64,000 nucleotides of DNA from an uncultured bacterium (GTDB lineage: Bacteria; Calescibacteriota; Calescibacteriia; Calescibacteriales; Calescibacteriaceae), in NCBI GenBank assembly GCA_938036315.1, contig CALHPK010000006.1, forward strand, positions 124,001-188,000, given 5' to 3'. Each line of letters starts with the position of its first letter. The stretch's first letter is position 1. Below are positions 1 through 8,171 of this stretch, in pieces. Position numbers and translations under genes: made by a program. The notes under the pieces were generated by a model, which worked only from the letters and a program-made list of their open reading frames with translations, made no database searches and was not told where the DNA came from.

Positions 1-1
1 C

Positions 2-1645
2 CTCCTTTTAATTTTGCAGTGCAAAAAGCCGGATAAGAAGGTGGATGATTTTTCGTGGGGACTTGCTAATAGGGATCCCGCTATCATGGAGGGGATAGGA
101 TATATTGAGAAGGAAGATATAAGAAGAGCAAAGGAGTTCTTTGATGAGCTTGGTCAAAAGAACCCGAACCATTGTGGCTATCTTGTGGGATTCCCACTTG
201 CTCAGATTCAGGATTATCTTGCTAAAATAAGTTCTATTATAAATTTTGTAGTGGGAGCCTACTCATCTGGTTCACCTTCAGCCCCTAAACATATTTCTGT
301 TGAGCAAGTTGAAAACTGTGATCCAACTCTTGATAATATGTTGAGAGAGTTTATTTTTGAAATGCATAATAATACCGGAAAGGGAATTTCACTTTTTGAA
401 AAAGCCATTGCTAATAAGTGTGAGATGGAGTTAAATTTCCCACTGAGGTTAAGTGTTGGACCGAACTTTTCTTTATATATAACTATGAATGGAAGGTTTG
501 GAGAAGCAGAACTTCAGATAATGAATTTTATTGGGTATTGGATTTTGACACTTTCGGCAGCTATTCTGGCTCATGATTATTCAATAGATACGCTATCTAT
601 ACTATCAAATATAAAGAACATAGACACTTCGAATATAGTAGGGCTCCTGAGATCTTTGGCATTTATCCTTCCAGGGTGTAGTAGAACCTTAGCTTTCCAC
701 TCAAAGGATATGAACTATATTTTTAAAATTCCAGAATTTGTTGCAAGATCTATATCTGCTGGTAGAGCCTTTCTGAAAGCCCTTGAACAGAGAAGCGGAA
801 GTGATGTTAACTACATTTTCAATTTTAAGGATAATTCAGGAGAAGGCAAAATAGGATACTTCCCAGAGGATACTACACCAGGGCTTTCCCTTGATGAAGT
901 GACGGTAAATATAGGAGGGAGTACTTCTGTTGGCAATGTAAAAGCAAATATTAAAGCTCTAAAAATTAAAATTCCTTATATAATAACCACTGGATTTATA
1001 GAAGAGGGGGCAAAAGTTGTAGAAAAATTGGATAGTATAATTCAGAACAAAAAAGTGGGGTGTCCAGAAAATTGTATATCTATTGCTGAACTCAACTTCT
1101 TTCTGAGACCTTTGAATACTTCGAAGTTTGATGATTTTTTAAGACTCGATATTATGAGATATTTCAGCAATCCTAAGCCTCTGAGAGAACTTTTACCATA
1201 TTGGTTCCAAGACGAGGAAAGGAAATGGAAATTTGTTATAGAAGCAGAAGTTCCCCCGTCACGAAAAGATTTGACAAACTATCTTTTCAATTATGATGCA
1301 CCACATTTTGAGTATCCCAAGGAGATAACATTTTACGGAAAGTACTTTACAGGGTTTTCTATCCCGCCTGATTGTGTATCACTTGAGAATGTAAAAGAGG
1401 ATTGGGTACTTGCACCTTATATTCTTTTCCAAGATCCCACATTCTCGGGAGTATTTTGGGCTCGTATGAAAAATGTTATTATTGAGCTTTGTAACACTTA
1501 TGATTACGAGTATGAGGTTGAGGAATGGAAACCGACCAATGTTTATATGTTGAATAAAGCTATTGCGATTATAACTCAGAAAGCTGGTTCAATCATATCT
1601 CCTCTTACCGATCTTATCATTCAATCAGTAGAAGTGATTGAGTAG
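2..1645 (+). CDS. Lipoprotein of unknown function, 5' end cut by window edge
   Basis: The frame is open from base 2, and the first residues read LLLILQCKKPDKK. This is the tail of a hydrophobic signal peptide followed by a Leu-Gln-Cys lipobox, with the lipidated Cys at bases 20-22, so the start codon lies left of the window. The mature part is about 540 residues. I recognise no domain or catalytic motif in it. It has a few Cys pairs (for example CPENC near residue 350) and aromatic, amphipathic stretches in its second half. The gene ends 68 bases before the stop of convergent pyrR. A TTG at base 14 could be called as a start but would remove the lipobox. Lipoprotein status is inferred from the lipobox; the function is unknown. 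Confidence 0.75.
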   Translation, partial: LLLILQCKKPDKKVDDFSWGLANRDPAIMEGIGYIEKEDIRRAKEFFDELGQKNPNHCGYLVGFPLAQIQDYLAKISSIINFVVGAYSSGSPSAPKHISVEQVENCDPTLDNMLREFIFEMHNNTGKGISLFEKAIANKCEMELNFPLRLSVGPNFSLYITMNGRFGEAELQIMNFIGYWILTLSAAILAHDYSIDTLSILSNIKNIDTSNIVGLLRSLAFILPGCSRTLAFHSKDMNYIFKIPEFVARSISAGRAFLKALEQRSGSDVNYIFNFKDNSGEGKIGYFPEDTTPGLSLDEVTVNIGGSTSVGNVKANIKALKIKIPYIITTGFIEEGAKVVEKLDSIIQNKKVGCPENCISIAELNFFLRPLNTSKFDDFLRLDIMRYFSNPKPLRELLPYWFQDEERKWKFVIEAEVPPSRKDLTNYLFNYDAPHFEYPKEITFYGKYFTGFSIPPDCVSLENVKEDWVLAPYILFQDPTFSGVFWARMKNVIIELCNTYDYEYEVEEWKPTNVYMLNKAIAIITQKAGSIISPLTDLIIQSVEVIE

Positions 1646-1661
1646 TGCTAATTGAGAGTTA

Positions 1662-1683
1662 AATTTAGGTTGAATTTGGGTTG
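1662..1683. repeat. 11-bp tandem duplication after lipoprotein gene
   Basis: Two adjacent 11-bp units, AATTTAGGTTG and AATTTGGGTTG, differ at one base. They lie in the short spacer between the stop at 1645 and the convergent pyrR stop at 1714. This is one of many such short duplications in the window. Confidence 0.6.
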
Positions 1684-1713
1684 AGTATCCAGTTTAGATT
1701 GGAGTCCAAATTT

Positions 1714-2292
1714 TTATTGGTTAAATTTTTCTGATGTGATTATCTCAATAGCGAGAGGAGTTATTTTTTCTCCTTTAGTGATTGCGATTCCGCAGTCTAT
1801 TGGAAATCCTTTTTCCTTAAGTATGACTTCTACTGACTTTTCTCTGTCAACTTCAATAAGAAATGCAAAGTAATCAGGATGTATTGGTAACTCTCTTCCG
1901 ATTCTGTTTACTAAAGTAAGTAGCTTGACACACTCGGGTCTTCCAAAATCGAAAATCTCGCATAGGGCTGATCTTATAGTCCTTCCAGTATATATTACAT
2001 CATCTATGAGGAATACTGTAAGATCGTCTGTTGAGAAATTTATTTCGGTTCCCTTCACTATTGGGTAAGGATTATGTGATAGATCATCTCTCCAGAATGT
2101 TATGTCAAGTGAGCCCAAAAGAATGTTCTTTGATGTATCTTTCACAACTTCGGTAAATATCCTTTTTGCAAGGAGAAACCCGCCGGTTTTTATACCTATT
2201 ATGCCGACTTGCTTCCCTGGGTGGTTCTCAATTATTTCTGATGCTTTCTTTATGAACTTTTCTACTATATCTGCTTTGAAAAGAAGCTCCAT
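1714..2292 (-). CDS. pyrR: PyrR bifunctional pyrimidine regulator / uracil phosphoribosyltransferase
   Basis: This 192-residue type I phosphoribosyltransferase carries GIKTGG (residues 33-38), the PyrR-typical SLDITFWRDDL segment (61-71) and the PRPP loop VFLIDDVIYTGRT (93-105). The segment NRIGRELPIHPDY also matches PyrR rather than Hpt or Upp. In the family, PyrR binds UMP or UTP and attenuates pyr mRNAs, and it has weak uracil phosphoribosyltransferase activity (uracil + PRPP to UMP). Length fits the family (about 180). There is no Shine-Dalgarno before the ATG. I found no clear PyrR-binding loop upstream of the only other pyr gene here (pyrD at 51003), so its RNA target is not visible in this window. 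Confidence 0.93.
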   Translation of the reverse strand: MELLFKADIVEKFIKKASEIIENHPGKQVGIIGIKTGGFLLAKRIFTEVVKDTSKNILLGSLDITFWRDDLSHNPYPIVKGTEINFSTDDLTVFLIDDVIYTGRTIRSALCEIFDFGRPECVKLLTLVNRIGRELPIHPDYFAFLIEVDREKSVEVILKEKGFPIDCGIAITKGEKITPLAIEIITSEKFNQ

Positions 2293-2417
2293 TTACAAAT
2301 AATATTTTGTGTACGGGGGAAAAAAGTAAAATATAGAAAACTTGAGGGGGGTAGGGGGATGTGCCCAAAGGATGTTGTTTTTACAAAAATTTTGTTACCT
2401 TTATTATAATAGGAAAT

Positions 2418-2720
2418 ATGGCAAAGAAGAAAAAAATGGGAGGTAGTAAAGGAAAGGCTAAGGAGGCAAAATCTAGTAGGAAGGCACCTCAATCCTTCTT
2501 CAAAGAGTTTGAGTTAAGTAGCGAGCTATCAGAAATAGTCGGGAAGACAAAAGCGACTATGCAGGAGGTGATCAAAAATGTCTGGAAATACATAAAAGAT
2601 AAAGGGTTGCAAGTCAAAAGGGAGATTAATGCTGATGAGAAGCTCAAAAAACTGTTCGGTAAAGACAAAATTACTATGTTCGAATTACCTAAAATCATAA
2701 AGCAGAATCTCAAAAAATAA
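2418..2720 (+). CDS. SWIB/MDM2 domain protein
   Basis: This 100-residue protein has a basic Lys/Ser-rich tail (residues 1-25) followed by one SWIB domain (about 27-98). Domain hallmarks are LSEIVGK near the start, VIKNVWKYIKDKGLQ in the middle and the highly conserved REINADEKLKKLFGKD, then ITMFELPKIIKQNL. Bacterial SWIB proteins occur in Chlamydiae, Planctomycetes and deltaproteobacteria; DNA or chromatin association is suspected but not settled. The ATG at 2418 follows a TATAAT at 2405-2410 by seven bases, so the transcript may be leaderless. It sits 7 bases before nuoA and is probably co-transcribed with it. Confidence 0.9.
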   Translation: MAKKKKMGGSKGKAKEAKSSRKAPQSFFKEFELSSELSEIVGKTKATMQEVIKNVWKYIKDKGLQVKREINADEKLKKLFGKDKITMFELPKIIKQNLKK

Positions 2721-2727
2721 AAACCGT

Positions 2728-3087
2728 ATGGAAAAAATATTCTTAGTAAGTATATATTTTCTGATTTCATTGGTTATTGCTGTTGGATTGATCTTTATAC
2801 ACTATATCTTATCTGAAAAGGCAAAGCAGAATTTTCCAGATAAATTTTTACCTTTTGAAAGTGGAATGACTCCACTGCAAGATGTAAGAGGTAGATTCCC
2901 TGTTAAATTCTATGTTTTTGCTCTTGCATTTTTGATATTCGATATAGAGATCGCTTTGCTACTGCCATATATACCGGTTGTAAGAGAACTCGGATTAATT
3001 GGACTTGTTGAAGTGTTTATTTTCTTCGGCGTGCTTCTGCTTGCATACATATATGTAAGAGAAATAGCTCTCAAAGAGAGAATATAG
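2728..3087 (+). CDS. nuoA: NADH-quinone oxidoreductase subunit A (orphan NuoA)
   Basis: This 119-residue membrane protein has three predicted helices (about 5-27, 60-84 and 88-112). It carries the NuoA signature: PFESGMTP in the first loop, then GRFPVKFYVFALAFLIFD and the acidic EIALLLPY in helix 2. NuoA is a small subunit at the quinone-site junction of complex I. The usual Cys of the YECG motif is Ser here, as in some other NuoA proteins. No nuoB-N gene follows; recG comes next after a 210-base spacer. The remaining complex I genes must be elsewhere, or this subunit is a relic or serves another complex. Confidence 0.92.
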   Translation: MEKIFLVSIYFLISLVIAVGLIFIHYILSEKAKQNFPDKFLPFESGMTPLQDVRGRFPVKFYVFALAFLIFDIEIALLLPYIPVVRELGLIGLVEVFIFFGVLLLAYIYVREIALKERI

Positions 3088-3124
3088 TGATAAAATCAAA
3101 GCTTAAAGCAAGCAAAAAAAGATG

Positions 3125-3184
3125 TAGTGATAAATAGGGCAGAGGCAATACAGTTAGTGATAAACAGTACAGAGGCAATACAGT
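3125..3184. repeat. 30-bp tandem duplication downstream of nuoA
   Basis: Bases 3125-3154 and 3155-3184 are two copies of a 30-bp unit differing at about three positions. Each begins TAGTGATAAA and ends AGAGGCAATACAGT. The same TAGTGATAAA also occurs at 3085, where its TAG is the nuoA stop codon, so the unit looks derived from the gene's 3' end. Confidence 0.8.
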
Positions 3185-3297
3185 AGGTAAGTAGTGACAC
3201 AGATATTGTGCTTATTCTCTTTCAGTAATTGTTAACTCTTACTATCTTTTCAGTAAAAATCACTTTGGTGTAGTAAGAAGGAATAGTTTTAATCAAG

Positions 3298-5457
3298 ATG
3301 GAGGATTTCTACGCTGAGGATGTAAAAAATTTCAATGGTGACGTTGTTGAAAAGTTAGATGGCATATTTGACAAGATAAAAGCAGTCCTTAATCTTGATG
3401 TAAGATATGTAAAGGGGGTAGGACCTAACCGTGCTCAGTATCTTTATAAAAAAGGGATTTTTACAGTTGAGTCCGCACTGTTTACGATTCCAAGAGCATA
3501 CGAAAATAGGGGGAATATAAAAAAGATTGCAGAACTCAGATACGGAGAAAAAGCCTTAGTTTTAGGGAAAATCATATCCAAAAAGGAGATACCAGTTTCA
3601 TCCGGTAGAGTGATTCACAAATTAATTGTTGCTGATGATACCGGGGTTGTAGAATGTGTGTGGTTCCAAAAGCTGGCATATCTTGATACATTCCATGAAG
3701 ATGATGAGGTTGCAATCTTTGGAGAGGTAGGTTTTTTCAGAGTTACACCACAAATATCTCATCCCAAAATAGCTAAAAAGTCTGATATATCGAAGTTGAA
3801 AGTGGGAAAGATAGTGCCGGTGTATTCTATCTCAGACAGATTTGAGTCATCTGTTGTGTCCCAGTCAATAAGGAAGATATTGGAGTTTTCACAAAGATAT
3901 ATTTTCAGTTTTGTAGCTCCGTCTGTAGAAAGGAAATTTGGTCTGATGCCTTTGTATGAAGCTTTACTGAAAATTCACATACCAGAAAAGTATGTCAAAG
4001 ATGCCCAGGAGATAGAGATTGCTAAAAAGCGTATTGTTTTTGAGGAGGTGTACAGAACTCAGCTATCACTTCTGATGAAACGAAAATTGGTAAAAGATAA
4101 AAGGGCTCCAGAAATTTTCGTAAGCGATTCTCTTTTGAGTTTAGCATTGTCCAGTTTACCTTTCAGGCTCACAGGTGCACAAATTAAAGCTATAGAAACA
4201 ATAAGAAAAGATCTGGAAGGAACAAAACCTATGTACAGGCTTTTGCAGGGAGATGTAGGTTCTGGTAAGACAGTAGTTGCGTTTTTGGCATCACTTATGG
4301 TATCTGCAGGTGGATACCAAGTTGCAGTTATGTCTCCCACCGAGATTCTAGCAAACCAGCTTTACAAAAATTTTCTGAATTTTGGAGAAAAGCTCGGTTT
4401 AAAGATTGCTCTATTGACAGGTAGCAGTAAAAAGTCCGAAAGAGCAGATATATACAAAAGTCTTAGGGATGGGAGGCTGAATATCATTGTAGGAACTCAT
4501 GCACTCATTTATGATGATGAGGTGAAATTTAAGAATCTCGGCCTTATAGTAATAGATGAACAGCATAGATTTGGTGTCCTCCAGAGGTTATCAATAATTG
4601 AAAAAGGAAATGAATTCTCTCCACACATTTTGGTAATGACTGCTACTCCTATACCAAGAACAGTGGCTCTGACAGTCTGGGGAGATTTAGATATAACCAT
4701 ATTAGATGAGTTCCCCCCAGGTAAGAGACCGGTTCCAACAGTGGTATATTATGAGAATCAAAGGTATATGGTTGAGCAGGAGATAGAAAGAGAACTCAGA
4801 GAGGGTGGGAAAGTGTTTGTTGTGTATCCGCTCCTGAAGGATTCGGAAAAGATAGATATTCCATCAGCAGAGAGAATGTACTCTGTTTTTGTAGAGAAGT
4901 TTGGGAGTTGGGGTGTTGAACTTATTCATGGGAGGATGCCGGGGCAGAAAAAGGCCGAAATAATTTCTGCATTTGTAGAGGGTAGGGTAAGGCTATTGGT
5001 TTCGACTACTGTGATTGAGGTTGGTATTGATGTCCCAGATGCCACTTTAATTATTATAGAGCATGCAGAAAGGTTCGGACTTGCACAGCTTCATCAGCTC
5101 AGGGGGCGAGTTGGACGAAAGGATCGGCCTGGCAGATGCATCCTTGTAATTCCTGAAAATCTATCCGAGCAATCTCGGGAGAGAGTAAAAATAATGGAAA
5201 GGGAAACAGATGGTTTTAAAATAGCTGAACTCGATTTAGATATAAGGGGACCAGGTGACATTTTAGGGGTGAGACAACATGGTTTCTCCGAGCTGAAAAC
5301 AGAAATGCTAAAAGACACAAAACTCATTTCTTTTGCTAGAGAAGTAGCAAAGGATTTTATATTCTCAGGCACTGTCCCCGAAAATGAAAGAAGAGTTATC
5401 TTTACAGCTTTTCAAAAGCTCCTTGGAGATAAAGCCAATTTTGTCATGTCTGGTTAG
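3298..5457 (+). CDS. recG: ATP-dependent DNA helicase RecG
   Basis: This 719-residue superfamily 2 helicase reverses stalled forks and branch-migrates recombination intermediates. An N-terminal wedge/OB region contains the helix-hairpin-like VRYVKGVGPNRAQYL near residue 40. It is followed by Walker A GDVGSGKT (about 317), the DEQH box (VIDEQHRFG, about 420), TATPIPRT (about 449) and motif VI QLRGRVGRKDRPGRC (about 599). The C-terminal wedge contact IRGPGDILGVRQHG is typical of RecG. Length is close to normal. The ATG at 3298 lacks a Shine-Dalgarno. It appears to be transcribed alone, with repeats upstream and an acyl-CoA dehydrogenase gene 73 bases downstream. Confidence 0.96.
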   Translation: MEDFYAEDVKNFNGDVVEKLDGIFDKIKAVLNLDVRYVKGVGPNRAQYLYKKGIFTVESALFTIPRAYENRGNIKKIAELRYGEKALVLGKIISKKEIPVSSGRVIHKLIVADDTGVVECVWFQKLAYLDTFHEDDEVAIFGEVGFFRVTPQISHPKIAKKSDISKLKVGKIVPVYSISDRFESSVVSQSIRKILEFSQRYIFSFVAPSVERKFGLMPLYEALLKIHIPEKYVKDAQEIEIAKKRIVFEEVYRTQLSLLMKRKLVKDKRAPEIFVSDSLLSLALSSLPFRLTGAQIKAIETIRKDLEGTKPMYRLLQGDVGSGKTVVAFLASLMVSAGGYQVAVMSPTEILANQLYKNFLNFGEKLGLKIALLTGSSKKSERADIYKSLRDGRLNIIVGTHALIYDDEVKFKNLGLIVIDEQHRFGVLQRLSIIEKGNEFSPHILVMTATPIPRTVALTVWGDLDITILDEFPPGKRPVPTVVYYENQRYMVEQEIERELREGGKVFVVYPLLKDSEKIDIPSAERMYSVFVEKFGSWGVELIHGRMPGQKKAEIISAFVEGRVRLLVSTTVIEVGIDVPDATLIIIEHAERFGLAQLHQLRGRVGRKDRPGRCILVIPENLSEQSRERVKIMERETDGFKIAELDLDIRGPGDILGVRQHGFSELKTEMLKDTKLISFAREVAKDFIFSGTVPENERRVIFTAFQKLLGDKANFVMSG

Positions 5458-5500
5458 ATCAGTATAGTGAACAACTAAAAATTTCTGAAAATGTTGTGTA

Positions 5501-5512
5501 TGCTTTTATAAT
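5501..5512 (+). promoter_or_regulatory. Promoter-like TG-N4-TATAAT before acyl-CoA dehydrogenase gene
   Basis: TGCTTTTATAAT sits 18 bases before the ATG at 5531, with a CTGAAA 16 bases upstream as a weak -35. The same 12-mer occurs before rpmH (48096-48107), and a one-base variant before the 5S gene. The predicted leader is about 11 bases. Confidence 0.5.
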
Positions 5513-5530
5513 TCAGAACCTTTTATTGGT

Positions 5531-6577
5531 ATGGATTTTTCTTTGAATGAGCAACAAGAGATGATGGTAAAAACCTCGGAGGATTTTGCATCAAAGGAGA
5601 TAAGGCCGAAGATAAGAGAAATTGAAAAGCTTGGTGTGAAGGAATTACGTGAGAAGGTGTATGATTTAGGACTTTTTGGTGTGGAGTTTCCAGAAGATTG
5701 TGGTGGAGCTGGATTGGGAACTATTGAGAGAGGCTTGATTCTTGAAAAATTTGCTGAAAAGGGAGACGGTGGAGCAACCTATTCTATATTCTATCCACTC
5801 CTTTCAATATATATATCCTATGAGCTGGTTGAAGATAAAAAACTTACTTCTGAGCTCATCCAAGGCGCAAAGAAAATTGCTCTTGCAAAGTGTGGTTTGT
5901 ATCCAGATGTGATCAAGAGTGTGGGAAAAGATTCCCGACTGGTCATAGAAGATAAATATTCAAAATTTGTATTTTTCTTCGCTCAAGACGGTGATGACTA
6001 TTCTCTTTATATAACTGATAACTTTGAAATTGTTCGAGAATTATTCAGATCAGGACTTCTTTCTTCTCCCGCAAATGAAATTGTTGTGAAAAGCTCTGAA
6101 AAACTAGTAGAAAACGTTACTAGACATAAAAATTGGATAAATTTCCTCGCCAGAGTTAAGATTTTTCTTTCTGCAATATGTGTGGGGATCTGCAAGGGAG
6201 TTTCAGATTACGCACTTGAATACGCTCTGGACAGAGTGGCATTTGAAAGACCAATAGCCTATCACCAAGCTATATCTTTTATGCTTGCTGACATGGATAC
6301 ATTGTCGCAGTCACTTGAAGTCCTGCTTTACAAAGCTGCCTATAGCTTTGATAAAAAGAAGGAAAATTATGAAGATACTGTAACTGAGCTTTTTATCGAG
6401 ACTTCCGAGACAGGTAGGAAGATTGTAGCAGATGCAGTCCAAATTTTGGGTGGACATGGGTATATAAAGGATCATCCCACTGAGAAGTGGATGAGAGATT
6501 TTGTCGAAATCATAAATGCATTTGGTAGCCCAATTTATTATGAAGGCACAATAAAGAACCTTGAGAGCTGGATATGA
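5531..6577 (+). CDS. Acyl-CoA dehydrogenase-like flavoprotein
   Basis: This 348-residue acyl-CoA dehydrogenase has an N-terminal helical domain (LNEQQEMMVKTSEDFA), GLFGVEFPEDCGGAGLG (about 47-63) and a shortened, poorly conserved middle beta-domain. The C-terminal domain holds RVAFERPIAYHQAISFMLADM and the FAD-contacting VQILGGHGYIKDHPTEKWMRD (split around residues 300-320). The Glu of YYEGTIKNL near the end aligns with the catalytic base of the medium-chain type. It is about 30 residues shorter than usual, with the loss in the middle domain, so substrate preference cannot be read. It ends 3 bases before the stop of a convergent gene and is a paralogue of the enzyme at 54589. Confidence 0.85.
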   Translation: MDFSLNEQQEMMVKTSEDFASKEIRPKIREIEKLGVKELREKVYDLGLFGVEFPEDCGGAGLGTIERGLILEKFAEKGDGGATYSIFYPLLSIYISYELVEDKKLTSELIQGAKKIALAKCGLYPDVIKSVGKDSRLVIEDKYSKFVFFFAQDGDDYSLYITDNFEIVRELFRSGLLSSPANEIVVKSSEKLVENVTRHKNWINFLARVKIFLSAICVGICKGVSDYALEYALDRVAFERPIAYHQAISFMLADMDTLSQSLEVLLYKAAYSFDKKKENYEDTVTELFIETSETGRKIVADAVQILGGHGYIKDHPTEKWMRDFVEIINAFGSPIYYEGTIKNLESWI

Positions 6578-6580
6578 CTT

Positions 6581-7324
6581 TTAAGTCGTCACTTTCTCTA
6601 TAACAATAGAGAAGATAGAGAATAGTCCTTCAAGGGAAACAGAGGAAGGAAATTTTATCTCCCCTTCTTTCTCAAAATCTATTCTCAGCGATGAGAATAT
6701 TGGTTTTGCCTCATCAGTCTTTGGTAAAACTTCGATTTTGTTCTCCGAAGAGTTGATTTCAAAAGGTAGATCAATATCATCCTGCTGGAGATCTATTATA
6801 TTTTCGCGATTTTCAGCTCCCATAAAATCAAGAATAAGAGACACTGGATCCTTTTCCATTTCAAAGTCCTCTGATTTCTCATATTTCCTTCCATCTGTTT
6901 TTTCTTCAATGAATAATGTTTTTTCTGTTAGATATCCCTCTTGTTTATCGTAAAATACGTATGCGGAGTAGGACATCTGTTTATGCTTAGATAAAAGCTG
7001 AAGTACAAGGGAAGGGAAAAAAGAGATTTTGAAAAAATATTTTCTATTCTCTACCTTTGATGATGAAATATTGATATTCCCAATGTGAATTTTTCCTAAG
7101 GACAGAATAGACATTAGGAAATCTGGGATGTGTAAAGCCTCCTTGAGAATATTTGCCTTAGAGATTTTCAGGAACACTGAGAATGTTTTTGATATATTGG
7201 ATATTGGGATCTCTTTTATCTTGATCTTATCCTTGTTTTTGTCGTCAGTTTCTCTTTTGGGTAGAGTATTCTTTTTGGTAATTTTTGCACTTATTTTTCT
7301 TTCTTTTTTTCTTTTCCCTTCCAT
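6581..7324 (-). CDS. Hypothetical protein, last gene of acyl-CoA operon
   Basis: This 247-residue protein is not recognised. It starts with a very basic Lys-rich tail (residues 1-35), then a mixed region with GKIHIGNINISSSKVENRKYF and a Tyr-rich SYSAYVFYDKQEGYLTEKTL. An acidic segment with KDPVSLILDFMGAENREN follows. The alternating beta pattern and the DPVSLILDF stretch vaguely recall DUF3108-type periplasmic beta-sheet proteins, but no signal peptide is present, so I do not assign it. It follows the HAD phosphatase gene by 15 bases on the same strand and is likely the distal gene of the ccr-crotonase-HAD operon. Confidence 0.6.
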   Translation of the reverse strand: MEGKRKKERKISAKITKKNTLPKRETDDKNKDKIKIKEIPISNISKTFSVFLKISKANILKEALHIPDFLMSILSLGKIHIGNINISSSKVENRKYFFKISFFPSLVLQLLSKHKQMSYSAYVFYDKQEGYLTEKTLFIEEKTDGRKYEKSEDFEMEKDPVSLILDFMGAENRENIIDLQQDDIDLPFEINSSENKIEVLPKTDEAKPIFSSLRIDFEKEGEIKFPSSVSLEGLFSIFSIVIEKVTT

Positions 7325-7339
7325 CCTCTAACTTCTATG

Positions 7340-8170
7340 TTATTGAAATAAGTTTAAAATTTCACTGATATTTTTTACTTTCAAATTAGGTTCTTTTTTT
7401 TCGTTGTATATGGGCGGTGTGAAATGGCTCTTTCTTTCTTCTGATTCGAGGAAGATGGAATAGATTCCCAAAGCTACAGCTCCTGCTATATCTGTTTCTA
7501 TCTTGTCTCCAATCATAACTGCCTCTGATGGTTCGACTTGATATTTAGAAAGTAGGTACTGAAAGATTATCGGGGAAGGTTTACCTATTTTTATGTATTC
7601 TCCTTTCTTGCCTGCGGTAAAGGATATCATCTCACATATTGGGATATCTCCTATGAATACTCCTTTTCTGCCCATATATTCACCTATATAGTAATTTGTG
7701 TATCCGCAGGATATGAGTTCAGCTCCTTCGAGTACGCATTCTAAAGCGAAGTTTATCTCGGTAAAGTTTATATTTCTTTTTAACCCGATAACTACAAAGT
7801 CTACAGGTTTTTGAGATGTGAGGGTTATATTTTTTTCTTGGGAAAAATCAGCGAGCAATCCGTATTCAGATATCACAAACACTCTGGCTTCTTTTCTTTT
7901 TCTTTTTACGTACTCTACGGCAACCTTTCCAGCGGTGAAAACTTCATCTCTATCGGAGGCGAGTCCAAGCTCGACCAGAGTGTCTGCGACCTTGTTCCAT
8001 GGTGTTCTAGATATATTTGATAGGAAAGCGATTTTCTTTCCTTTCTCCCTTAGTTCTTTTATTACATCATTTGCTGATTGATAGACTTTAGGATTTTCGA
8101 TTGATGGGATTAAAACTCCCTCTATATCAAATATGAAAAGCTTTTTATCTTTAAGACTTTTTTGATTCAT
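7340..8170 (-). CDS. HAD-superfamily subclass IIA (NagD-like) phosphatase
   Basis: This 276-residue enzyme has HAD motif I FDIEGVLIP (14-22), motif II FLSNISRTP, an intervening type IIA cap, then KIGKPSPIIFQYLL and motif IV MIGDKIETDIAGA (about 220-232). NagD-like enzymes hydrolyse phosphomonoesters of nucleotides or sugars. The nucleophile Asp is present. The second acidic residue of DxD is Glu (DIEG), which in this fold may reduce or alter phosphatase activity. The start lies one base beyond the end of the crotonase gene (stop at 8172), so the two are tightly coupled. Confidence 0.85.
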   Translation of the reverse strand: MNQKSLKDKKLFIFDIEGVLIPSIENPKVYQSANDVIKELREKGKKIAFLSNISRTPWNKVADTLVELGLASDRDEVFTAGKVAVEYVKRKRKEARVFVISEYGLLADFSQEKNITLTSQKPVDFVVIGLKRNINFTEINFALECVLEGAELISCGYTNYYIGEYMGRKGVFIGDIPICEMISFTAGKKGEYIKIGKPSPIIFQYLLSKYQVEPSEAVMIGDKIETDIAGAVALGIYSIFLESEERKSHFTPPIYNEKKEPNLKVKNISEILNLFQ

Positions 8171-8171
8171 T

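Noticed and set aside
3125-3184. CRISPR array
   Set aside because: The two copies are directly adjacent with no spacer sequence, and there are no cas genes.
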